Origin: Vibrio sp. HI00D65
GTDB taxonomy: Bacteria; Pseudomonadota; Gammaproteobacteria; Enterobacterales; Vibrionaceae
Length of the DNA stretch: 64,000 bases
NCBI RefSeq assembly: GCF_001635455.1
Contig: NZ_LWEH01000085.1
Span: 62,001 to 126,000, forward strand
Direction: 5' to 3'
The translations under genes were made by a program, and so were the position numbers. This document shows positions 1 through 8,600 of the stretch, piece after piece (position 1 is the first letter of the stretch; every line of letters begins with the position of its first letter). The notes beneath the pieces were generated by a model. It was not told where the DNA came from. It ran no database searches and saw only the letters and a program-made list of their open reading frames with translations.

Positions 1-1
1 T

Positions 2-79
2 GCAGCATGTGCAGTTATCGTTGACTCTCTAATTGAAGACGAAGCAAAAGAAGCTGAACTACAGAAGAAACAAGCATAA
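2..79 (+). CDS. 3' end of an unidentified gene
   Basis: An open plus-strand frame enters from the left edge and ends with TAA at 77-79. Only 25 residues are visible, ending in a charged, helix-like tail (…EDEAKEAELQKKQA). A strong terminator follows at once, which supports this being a real gene end. The fragment is too short to assign a family. The short hydrophobic stretch before the acidic tail would fit a membrane protein with a cytoplasmic C-terminus, but that is only a guess. Confidence 0.55.
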   Translation, partial: AACAVIVDSLIEDEAKEAELQKKQA

Positions 80-95
80 ATTTTGATTACATCGA

Positions 96-126
96 AAAAA
101 AAGCCACTCTATGAGTGGCTTTTTAC
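96..126 (+). terminator. Rho-independent terminator
   Basis: GCCACTC and GAGTGGC form a stem with a 3-4 nt loop. An A-run flanks it on the left and a T-run on the right, so it can work for the plus-strand gene ending at 79 and, in reverse, for the TetR gene ending at 193. Confidence 0.85.
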
Positions 127-192
127 ATTTTAAGATAAGGTCATTGCTGAGCTAAATTCATAGGCTCCAGCCTTTTTGATGTTCTACACACC

Positions 193-774
193 TCAGTAAA
201 CGTAGCTATTTTCTTTCTTAAACAAGCTTGCGATAACTTCTTGATACTGCATCAAGTTAAATGTCGAGCTCTCAGAGTTGTACTTTTGCTGTCTAGTCTC
301 TAAATAAGGCTGAGAAACCAGTGAACTTAACAGCATCTGATAATAATCAAAGTTGGATTCGTTACAGCCATCAACTAAATAAAGTAGGTTTTCAAGAGTT
401 TTGTGATAGATGAAACCGAACTTAGATTCTTTTAACCTTTGCACATTGTCGTGATTAAAAGAGTTACCACCAAGGGTGAATAATAAAAATATATTTGGCG
501 CTCTTTCCCAAAACTCAATAAGCTCTGAGATTAACTGTTGTAGCTGTATCCCTTCCACTCTTTGATATTTTGAAAACTGTTCCTTAAATCGATTTGTATG
601 CTCTTCAATGAGCTGGTCAAAAAGCTGTTCTTTATTATTAAAGTAATAAAGAATTAAAGCAGGACTTACCCCTGCACATTTGGCAATAGAGCGAATTGAT
701 ACTTTATTATAAGGCTGAGAAATAAATAACTTTTCTGCTGAACTTAATATTTCTTCTCTTTTTTCTTTTGGCAT
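193..774 (-). CDS. TetR/AcrR family transcriptional regulator
   Basis: This 193-residue DNA-binding regulator has the TetR N-terminal helix-turn-helix at residues 1-50 (SIRSIAKCAGVSPALILYYF, then NKEQLF). The rest is a helical ligand-binding domain with no recognisable subfamily signature. The reading frame stays open 27 codons further upstream, but that extension is hydrophobic and atypical, so the Met of MPKEKREEIL (774) is taken as the start. The gene stands alone; its nearest upstream neighbour on the same strand ends at 1081. The ligand and targets are unknown. Family confidence is high, function low. Confidence 0.85.
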   Translation of the reverse strand: MPKEKREEILSSAEKLFISQPYNKVSIRSIAKCAGVSPALILYYFNNKEQLFDQLIEEHTNRFKEQFSKYQRVEGIQLQQLISELIEFWERAPNIFLLFTLGGNSFNHDNVQRLKESKFGFIYHKTLENLLYLVDGCNESNFDYYQMLLSSLVSQPYLETRQQKYNSESSTFNLMQYQEVIASLFKKENSYVY

Positions 775-980
775 CAGATTGTATCCCGCCCGCTTGCTTA
801 CATTTACCACACATTTTATAACTCTAAGAAACAATCTCAATATGAAAAAAAACACATTTAATACACCGTTAGATAATCAAAACTTATAACTCTAAACTTA
901 ATGTTTTTTTAAATAGTATAATTAAAATCAAACTGAATAATTACTTTAAGAAACAATAACATATAGATAAACAATGTCAT

Positions 981-1048
981 GTAAGGGTTTAGTAAGGCTA
1001 GCTATCTTAAATGTAAGGGAAATCAGCTTAAACGTAAGCCAATGTAAG
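981..1048. promoter_or_regulatory. Five phased GTAAG motifs
   Basis: GTAAG occurs on the plus strand at 981, 992, 1013, 1034 and 1044. The spacings of 11, 21, 21 and 10 bp keep all copies on roughly one face of the helix. The array lies between the phosphate-binding-like gene (ends 1081) and the TetR gene (starts 774), so it could be an upstream control region for the regulator. No known operator consensus was matched with confidence. Confidence 0.4.
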
Positions 1049-1049
1049 A

Positions 1050-1072
1050 GTGGCGCTCATGTTGAGCGCCAC
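1050..1072 (-). terminator. Hairpin at the end of the MCP-porin operon
   Basis: GTGGCGCTCA and TGAGCGCCAC form a perfect 10-bp stem with a 3-nt loop, just downstream of the gene ending at 1081. No T-run follows on the minus strand, so it may be a weak terminator or a 3' stabilising hairpin. Confidence 0.5.
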
Positions 1073-1080
1073 ATATAAAA

Positions 1081-1476
1081 TTAAAGCTTTAAAATCACTT
1101 TAACTGTACTATCAACTAAAGATTCGTCGATATAAGCAATCGTATTTTTCGAGCTAGCAACCATGTTTTTTGCTAGGCTCTCCTGGCCAACAGCCTTAGG
1201 TGGCTGACCTTTACCCGTGAATACGCGCTTTGCCCAATATGCTTGCAACTGCGCTTCGGTTTTTTGAGTAATAGCTTGGTGAAATTCACCTTTCTTTGGG
1301 TGTCCGTCTTCCAAATCAACCGCTTCAATTTGTAGTGACTTGGCTTTTCCTAAGTACAACTTCTTAACCGTTGAAGCATCAAGCTCAGACATAGCAGGGT
1401 TACCAACTACAACTAGGCCACCGAATGCGTTCATGCTACTAAGAAGAGCAGCGACTACAAATGTTTTTTTCAACAT
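1081..1476 (-). CDS. Small periplasmic phosphate-binding-like protein (PstS-related)
   Basis: This 131-residue protein has a cleavable signal peptide (residues 1-19, ending near AFG) and a single compact domain like the short PBP-like proteins annotated as phosphate ABC transporter substrate-binding components. The typical opening 'LVVVGNPAMSELDASTVKKL' and the segment 'KKLYLGKAKSL' are visible. At 131 residues it is far shorter than a full PstS (about 320), so high-affinity binding for an ABC importer is doubtful. It starts 11 bp after the porin gene and is the last gene of an MCP-porin-binding protein operon. It may therefore act as a ligand-presenting or envelope accessory protein. The ligand is inferred, not shown. 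Confidence 0.7.
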   Translation of the reverse strand: MLKKTFVVAALLSSMNAFGGLVVVGNPAMSELDASTVKKLYLGKAKSLQIEAVDLEDGHPKKGEFHQAITQKTEAQLQAYWAKRVFTGKGQPPKAVGQESLAKNMVASSKNTIAYIDESLVDSTVKVILKL

Positions 1477-1487
1477 GATTCTCTTCC

Positions 1488-2738
1488 TTAAAATACCGCA
1501 TCAACTTTTACAGTGTACAAAATGTTATCGTCGTTCTTATATTCCGACGCTACACCACCATTAGTTGAACCAAAGCCAGTTAGGTAACTAATATCACCTT
1601 TTAGCGCAATATTCGGTAGGAAGTCCCAACGAGCACCAATGCTGTATGTTGTGCGCTGTGTGTTTAGCTTATCAGCCAATGCTTTTGCTGAACCATATGC
1701 GTATTTCGCAGACGCACTGGTTGGGTTTTGAAGTACATTTGCAAGCTGACGGTTAGCTTCTGCATTTCGCTCGTCATCGTCCTGCGTTTCCATGTGTGAC
1801 ACGGTAATGTAAGGCGTTACTTCATCTAGACGGTATGCTGCAGTTAAGTAAGCTGAATCCACATCGTAAAGAAATCCTTCAACGGTTGTGCGTGTCATTT
1901 CTGAAACCAGCATTAAGTTGCCGTTTTCGTATCGACCACCCAGACCATAAAACTTCGCTTTCTCGTCATCAAACGTTGTATTCAATGCTTCATTGTTGCC
2001 CACATTCCAGTTAGTCGAAGAACTGACCACAGCCTGGGCATACACAGCACGAAGCGTCCAAATATCATCAGTCCAGTTGACCACACCACCAGCAATATCA
2101 TCAAACTGAGTATCCGCTTTGTAGGTGTTTCTTGAACCCGAAAGCTTCTGTGAACCAGCGAAGCCTTGGAACGATAGCATGCTGTCATCCAGCTCTACAT
2201 CATAAATGAAGTCGACACCCGTTAGAGAGGTAAGCACCACTGAACCGTACACTTCATTAGGTACTCGTACACCAACTTGTGCGTACCCCACTTCTAGATA
2301 ATCAGAGTACATGAACAGTGGTAAACGTAATTTACCACCACGAACCGTTAAGTTCGGCGTCACTTTGTGGCTTAAGAATGCCCACTCAATATCTGGAGAC
2401 CAGTTCTCTTTTTTATTACCACGAGCAACCATTTGAACAACGGCTGAAGTTGACGCATTAACTTCGAACTCACCTTGTAAACCAAACAAAGAACCTTCAT
2501 CAAAACGTACTTTATTCTCCGAATTCATGAAGGCGTGGCTTTGATTACCTAGTTGCATGTTCAAAGATGCGAAACCATTGAAACTAAATTTATCAGCAAT
2601 TGAGTTTTGCTCTTTCGCTTCAAGGATAGCGACCTTTTTCTCTAGCTCGGCCAATTTTTGCTCATCTGAAGCATGTGCAGCAAACGTTGCTGCAAGCGCC
2701 ACTGCTACAGGCAATAAGCGAAATGGGGAGTTAGTCAT
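1488..2738 (-). CDS. Outer-membrane porin-like protein
   Basis: This 416-residue protein has a signal peptide (cleavage near AHA, residue 23) and a short coiled-coil-like segment (residues 25-45, AELEKKVAILEAKE). A long beta-rich region follows, ending in an aromatic C-terminal Phe (…VKVDAVF), the signature recognised by the BAM machinery. The N-terminal coiled coil recalls trimeric porins that bridge to peptidoglycan. It sits 12 bp after the MCP gene and 11 bp before the phosphate-binding-like gene, so the three are probably cotranscribed. The substrate is unknown. A channel for an anion sensed by its neighbours is a plausible inference. Confidence 0.75.
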   Translation of the reverse strand: MTNSPFRLLPVAVALAATFAAHASDEQKLAELEKKVAILEAKEQNSIADKFSFNGFASLNMQLGNQSHAFMNSENKVRFDEGSLFGLQGEFEVNASTSAVVQMVARGNKKENWSPDIEWAFLSHKVTPNLTVRGGKLRLPLFMYSDYLEVGYAQVGVRVPNEVYGSVVLTSLTGVDFIYDVELDDSMLSFQGFAGSQKLSGSRNTYKADTQFDDIAGGVVNWTDDIWTLRAVYAQAVVSSSTNWNVGNNEALNTTFDDEKAKFYGLGGRYENGNLMLVSEMTRTTVEGFLYDVDSAYLTAAYRLDEVTPYITVSHMETQDDDERNAEANRQLANVLQNPTSASAKYAYGSAKALADKLNTQRTTYSIGARWDFLPNIALKGDISYLTGFGSTNGGVASEYKNDDNILYTVKVDAVF

Positions 2739-2750
2739 TATTGTTCTCCG

Positions 2751-4370
2751 TTATACTTTGAATTGTGATGTTGATTCGCTAAGCTCTGTCACGATGCCAC
2801 TCAACTGGTGGCTCAGAGCTTCTAGTTGATCGGTAGACTGAGACACTTGGTGAGAGCACTGTCTAAAATCGTCCATATGGGTATGAATTTGTTTTGAAGC
2901 GCGAGCTTGATGCTCTGTCGTACTCGCTATCTGACGGTTCAGCTCAGTAATTTCTTCGACCTGGCCGCTAATTTCTAATAGGTAATCACCGGCATTTTGT
3001 GCATCCCCAACCGCTTGAGAAGAGCTGGCGAGACCTTGGTCCATCGCACCTACCGCCGCATTCGAACCCGACTTAAGCTCACCGAGTAAGGCATTAATCT
3101 CAGTTGCTGATTGTTGAGTGTTATTGGCGAGCACACGTACCTCATCGGAAACGACTGCGAAGCCGCGCCCATGCTCTCCTGCTCGAGCAGCTTCAATCGC
3201 TGCGTTTAGGGCCAATAGATTGGTTTGCTCGGCAACGCTTTGAATCGTGCTTAAAATTGAGCCAACATTGCTCGCATTCTTGTCCAGTTCTTTCAATTTG
3301 GTTGCGGTATCACGAATATTGCTCGCCAGTTCTTCTATCTCTTGGCTTGTTTTCAGCACCACTTGAGTACCCGTTTGAGCACTGGTATTGGCCTTTTGAG
3401 CTTGGGAGTCTGCATGTGATGCAAAGCCAACGACTTGTTCAATCAGAGCGATGATGTTGTTGACGGCATCGGTCACTTCTTCGATGTGATCACGCTGGGT
3501 GCTGTTCAAGGCTAAGGTTTGATTGGACTCAGTACGGATTTTGTCGCTCACAACCTCAAGCTCTTGCCCAATGCTTAACGTGCTTGCAATGATCCCTTGA
3601 AGCTTCTCAATGAACTGATTAACACTTTGTACTAAGGTTGCTATTTCATCTTTGCCGGAATAATCGATGCGAACGGTTAAATCACCATCTCCGGTTGCGA
3701 TTGCTTGCATTTTCTCAGTGACAAGCAGGATTGAACTGATGACAGATTTGAAAATCGCATAGCCCACTATAAAAACAGACAAGACAAAGAAAACGCCAAG
3801 CCAGATTGACTGCTGAGCAGCATCGTTTGCGGCATTCTCTGAGTGCAATATGGTGTTTACGACATTTTGACTCGCAGATGAGCGAAGTACTCTACTTGCC
3901 GCAAGTAACGAATTATATTCAGCAGTGAGTGCATTCGATCTTGCAGTCAGATTCTCGAAGGAGTCGTTCAAGTTAATAAAATCTATACTTAACGCGTACG
4001 CGGAATCCGTGTACTTTTTTAGCGAGGTCGACAGTTTGTTGAATGCTTGCGCCTGTGAAGGTAAAATATTGGCTCCTTTACTGGCTTCAACTTGAAGTTC
4101 AGAGGATATTTGGCGTGCATAGTCGAGAGCCTGCTCATCTTCCATGATCACAGCAGCTTCGAACTGCTGTTGAACATTGGGCAGCAGCGAGTGAATTTTA
4201 GTGGCGTGCTCTAATGCAGGGTAATAACTTAATTCTAACTTAGTTAGTCGTTGGCTATTATCGCGGTGAATAAAAACATTAATGGTTATTATCGCCGCTA
4301 AACTGAGCGAGATAATAGATAAAAGAACGACGAATTGTACTTTTATATTGATATAACGAGACAGCAGCAT
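2751..4370 (-). CDS. Methyl-accepting chemotaxis protein
   Basis: This 539-residue transmembrane chemoreceptor has TM1 at 11-33, a periplasmic domain of about 155 residues that looks all-helical, TM2 at 189-210, a HAMP linker to about 263, and a cytoplasmic signalling domain. The conserved hairpin tip lies at 381-410 ([19 protein letters not shown]), the CheA/CheW contact region. It would control flagellar rotation. It is the first gene of an operon with a porin and a PstS-like binding protein, suggesting that the receptor senses the solute handled by those two. The ligand cannot be read from the sequence. Confidence 0.93.
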   Translation of the reverse strand: MLLSRYINIKVQFVVLLSIISLSLAAIITINVFIHRDNSQRLTKLELSYYPALEHATKIHSLLPNVQQQFEAAVIMEDEQALDYARQISSELQVEASKGANILPSQAQAFNKLSTSLKKYTDSAYALSIDFINLNDSFENLTARSNALTAEYNSLLAASRVLRSSASQNVVNTILHSENAANDAAQQSIWLGVFFVLSVFIVGYAIFKSVISSILLVTEKMQAIATGDGDLTVRIDYSGKDEIATLVQSVNQFIEKLQGIIASTLSIGQELEVVSDKIRTESNQTLALNSTQRDHIEEVTDAVNNIIALIEQVVGFASHADSQAQKANTSAQTGTQVVLKTSQEIEELASNIRDTATKLKELDKNASNVGSILSTIQSVAEQTNLLALNAAIEAARAGEHGRGFAVVSDEVRVLANNTQQSATEINALLGELKSGSNAAVGAMDQGLASSSQAVGDAQNAGDYLLEISGQVEEITELNRQIASTTEHQARASKQIHTHMDDFRQCSHQVSQSTDQLEALSHQLSGIVTELSESTSQFKV

Positions 4371-4486
4371 AAGGTTCTATTGAATTAGCGCAAATTGATA
4401 ATTATGTTACCGCCAGTTCACTTTTATCGGTGAACACATTCACTAAACAAATATCACTTTATGTTTAAATGGCTCCCCTATTATCC

Positions 4487-5683
4487 CTACGCCAGTAAAT
4501 TGAACTCGGTTATTTTCTTTTCCCAGCTACTTTTCCACTCAGGCAGTTGATCAGCTGGCATCGGACGTGCAATAAAATACCCTTGAGCCAATGTATCTTT
4601 ATTACTCATTGAGCGTATATCTTTCCAAATTGATGTATCTTCAATACCCTCTGCTACAGTCGTTAAATCCAATAATTTAGCGAGGTAAAGTGAAGCTCTC
4701 ACAATTGCTCGACTAGAGCGGCTTTGCTGGATGTTTTTAACGAAGTCGATATCCAGTTTCAATGCAGAAAATGGCAGATCATCGAGTTGTTTCAGTGAGG
4801 AGTAACCCGTTCCGAAATCGTCAATTGCGAGCGGAATACCACGCATGCATATTCTTGTTGTAGACGCTAAAGCAAGCGCAACACTTTCAACTAGATCGGA
4901 TTCCGTTAACTCCAGTTTAATCTGTTCAACATCTAACCTACCGTTATCGATAAGCTTAAAGATATGATCGACAATTTCACCGTCGATCATATCTTTCGCT
5001 GTTAAGTTCAAGACAAACCTTCGGCTGCATAGGAAGCGTTGATCGTTAATCGCTTGCTCGAGTAACTGCTTCAAAACATTTAGCATTAACCCTGAATCAA
5101 TGAGACGCGTCAAAAAGAAAAATGGACTAAGGACACCATAGTGGGGATGCTGCCAACGAATTAACGATTCACTCTCCGTCCACTCTCCCGTGTGAATACA
5201 GACGATGGGTTGATAGTGCAAAACCATCTCATGGTTCTCGACAGCCTTTACAATGTCCTCATCAGTGATCACGATATCTCGATTTGAACTTAAAGCCGAT
5301 TCTGGTTTTTTAGTATCCCTGCTTACCAGCTTTAACAGCCGTGCGCGATCAATCGGCTTTTCTAATACACCCAATAAATTGAGATTAAATGCCTTACACA
5401 TTTTACTAGCTGCATCGAGCACGGTTTGGTTTTCAGCACTCGTTATGATGATATTGCCCTTGAAGTTCAAATTAGCTAACCGTTTTAGCAATTCGATCCC
5501 ATCTATCATTGGCATATTGAGGTCACACAATATTAGGTCGACCGAAGACTGTTCAATGTGGTCTAAAGCCTTACACCCACACTCGAAAGAATGAACCATA
5601 CCGACACTTAAGCTGTTCAATACCATGGTCATGACATTCAACTGAAAGGGGTGGTCTTCGATTACAACAATATTTTGATCCAT
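4487..5683 (-). CDS. REC-EAL response regulator, predicted c-di-GMP phosphodiesterase
   Basis: This 398-residue protein has an N-terminal receiver domain (1-120) with phospho-acceptor D54 in CDLNMP and a conserved Lys in EKP. An EAL domain follows (about 150-390). The signature motif reads ESL rather than EAL, but the catalytic Glu is kept, as are LELTES, the loop-6 DDFGTGYSS and AEGIED, so hydrolysis of c-di-GMP to pGpG is likely retained. There is no DNA-binding domain, unlike VieA. It lies 14 bp downstream of the BvgS-like hybrid kinase, its probable phosphodonor. The pair likely converts a periplasmic small-molecule signal into lower c-di-GMP, favouring motility over biofilm. Confidence 0.9.
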   Translation of the reverse strand: MDQNIVVIEDHPFQLNVMTMVLNSLSVGMVHSFECGCKALDHIEQSSVDLILCDLNMPMIDGIELLKRLANLNFKGNIIITSAENQTVLDAASKMCKAFNLNLLGVLEKPIDRARLLKLVSRDTKKPESALSSNRDIVITDEDIVKAVENHEMVLHYQPIVCIHTGEWTESESLIRWQHPHYGVLSPFFFLTRLIDSGLMLNVLKQLLEQAINDQRFLCSRRFVLNLTAKDMIDGEIVDHIFKLIDNGRLDVEQIKLELTESDLVESVALALASTTRICMRGIPLAIDDFGTGYSSLKQLDDLPFSALKLDIDFVKNIQQSRSSRAIVRASLYLAKLLDLTTVAEGIEDTSIWKDIRSMSNKDTLAQGYFIARPMPADQLPEWKSSWEKKITEFNLLA

Positions 5684-5697
5684 AGTGTTCCCTTAGC

Positions 5698-8600
5698 CTA
5701 TTGAGCATACGTCGTGTAGAAGCTTTGTAACTTCTGCGTTAGTCGCTCCACTTCATGGAAATACTCTAAGTATCCACCTCTTTGGTTTGCAGAGGCGTCT
5801 TCTAGCTGCTGCAGTTGCTCAGCCAGCTCAGTACTGCCAACCATCTTCGCTGCACCTTTCATTTTATGGACAACTTGTTTGATCTCATCGAGGCTCTCGC
5901 TCTCACATGCAGCGAGTAACAAAGGCAAGTCTGAGCAGTGACTCAGAATAAAATCCTTGATGATCTGCTCGATGAGATCCTGATCTCCAAATAATTCCAT
6001 CAGGTTTTGAATATCAATGGGCGCAAGGCTAGTTTCAACACTCGCATCGTTGGCCACTAACGGGCTAACAGCCGGTGTGCCTCTCATAAGATGCTTATTG
6101 ATCGTGTCACCAATCACTTTGAGCTTGGTAGGCTTAGACAAAAAGTCATCCATGCCAATCTCAAAACATTTGTCATTTTCACCCTTAACAGCGTTTGCTG
6201 TCAGCGCAATGATAGGCAATCGAGGTATATTGTAACTTTGCTCTTTCGAACGAATCTGTTTCGTTAGCTCATAGCCATCCATCTCAGGCATATGACAGTC
6301 TGTGATAAGTAAGCCATAGTCTTGCTTATCGAGCACCGCTAGCGCTTCTCTACCGTTATCTACCATATCGGCATGAAAACCTAGCTGCTCGATCTGCTTA
6401 ATAATGATCTGTTGGTTAATTGGGTGATCTTCCGCAATCAGTATCAGCCTATTATTTTCCATCGCCGATTCGCGTGATTCAGTGCTTAATCGTAAGTTGT
6501 TTTCTTCCTTTACGACTTCTTCGACAAAGGTTGGATTATTGCTTAAGCAGTGTCTTAGCTGTGAAGGCAGTAATGGGTTCGCCGATAAATTCCAACCTAA
6601 CTTACAAAGTGCAGGTGAAAGCATTCCATGTTCGCTTAGACAGATAAAATGCACGCTCTCGTCAGGAGAATCCATACTCTGAGCAAGCTCATGAGGGACG
6701 AACACAAAGCCAGGCTCAATGGTCTCTACCCAATGCGCCAACTCTTTCGTAGTTTGCACGCTCTTTGCAATCACCTTAATCCCCCAAGATGTCAGGTAGC
6801 TCTCCAACTCTTGATGCTGCATGAAGGTTTTGGTGAGCAAAGCGACTTTACCTGTCATATCTTGATACTGGTTATCATCAAGTGATGTCAGAGGTACTGA
6901 GATAGTAAATGTTGAACCTAAGTTCACCTTACTTGTCACGTTCAGTGTCCCGCCCATTTGCTCTATCAATTGCTTCGAGATAGTCAACCCAAGGCCCGAG
7001 CCACCATACTTTCTCGTAGTGCCTTCATCGGCCTGCACGAAAGGTCTAAATAAATTTCGGATATGCTCTTCGCTAATGCCGATTCCGCTATCGAAAACTT
7101 CAAAACAGACTTGTTGCTGGCCATCGTTTTGACTGACTAACTTCGTCGTTAAACCAACAGTTCCATGCTCAGTAAATTTAATCGCATTGCTCAAAAGGTT
7201 ATTCAGTACTTGCCCGAGGCGGATGTCGTCCATCAATACCGAGTCTTTTAATTCAGGGTCTCGCCAGAACTTGAACTGCAAACCTTTGGCATGCGCCTGC
7301 CTTGCCTGCAGCTGAATTACCCTAAGAGTCAAGGTATCCAGACTTGCAGGCTGGTAATCCAAAGTCAGCTTACCTGCCTCAATTTTAGAGAAATCAAGAA
7401 TGTCGTTAACGATGTGCAATAAGTTATTAGCGGACTGGCTTAACGTTGTATGAATCTTTTGTACTTCATGACCCACTTCATATTGCTCGGAAAGCTCTAA
7501 CAAACTCACAATACCACCAAGGGGCGTTCGGATCTCATGACTCATGTTGGCTAGAAATCTCGATTTCGCCTCGGTAGCCGCAATCGCACTCTGCCTTGCC
7601 TGAGTAAGCTCTCCTTGCTGCTGCTTTAGCTCGGTAATATCCGTCAGTACAGAATCCCACTCATAGTAATCACCACGATCGGATATTTTGCTTTGTAGGT
7701 TAAGCCAGCGATTCTGGTTCTCGATATTGACGCCAATATCCAGACTCAATTTTCCATCTTTGTTGCCACAACGTATTTTTCGAATCAGAGTACGGCGATC
7801 TTTCGCATTTAACGGCGCAAAGAAGCTCGTTGGAGAACGACGTAATTGAGATGGCGTAAGCCCAAGAAGTTCTTCGATTCCATTGCTGATAAACACGAAC
7901 TCGATATCGTGTAAACTTCGCTTAGGCTGGATGTGTTGTATCACCGCACCGTGTAAATTGTTCGCGAGTTTTTGGACGCGGTCATCTGCACTTTTAGCGA
8001 TTTTTTTCGCTTCATACAATTCAGTCAAATCATCGAGAATCGTTACTGAACCTTCGATATTTCCATTGGAAATGTACGGGCACTTCCAGTACGCGTAATG
8101 CTTACTGCCAAATGGCGAGACCACCTCTTTTTCCAAACGAGGCAAAACATTCCCTTTGTGGATCATGGCGTCTTCGTCTGGATTATTAATGATTGCTGCT
8201 TCTATTAAGTCAAAATCCTTAAGCGCCCTAGCCACACTGTTGAAACTCACAAGTTGGTTATCTAGATCACGTACCACAATTGGAAATGGCATTGCGTTAA
8301 GTAGTGAACGCTCGAACTCGACTTGATGCTTCAACGCAGACTCAGCACGCTTACGGTCCTCAACCTCACGGCTTAATTTCCAGCTCCATGCCATGATCGC
8401 CATGATAAGAACGGATGCGACAGAAATAAGAATGGCAGCACCCAAAATCACATCTTTAGTGTCAACTCCAGATTCGTAAGAAACATCTAACCAATTCTTT
8501 TTAATTTGCTGGAATTTATGATGTGGAATCGCAAACAGCGCTTTATTGATAATGTTTCCTAATATCTCTTGATCAGCTTCCACGCTGTAAGCTACAGGAA

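Noticed and set aside
4487..5683. Degenerate, inactive EAL domain because the motif reads ESL
   Set aside because: The catalytic Glu and the DDFGTG loop are retained, and ESL variants can be active.
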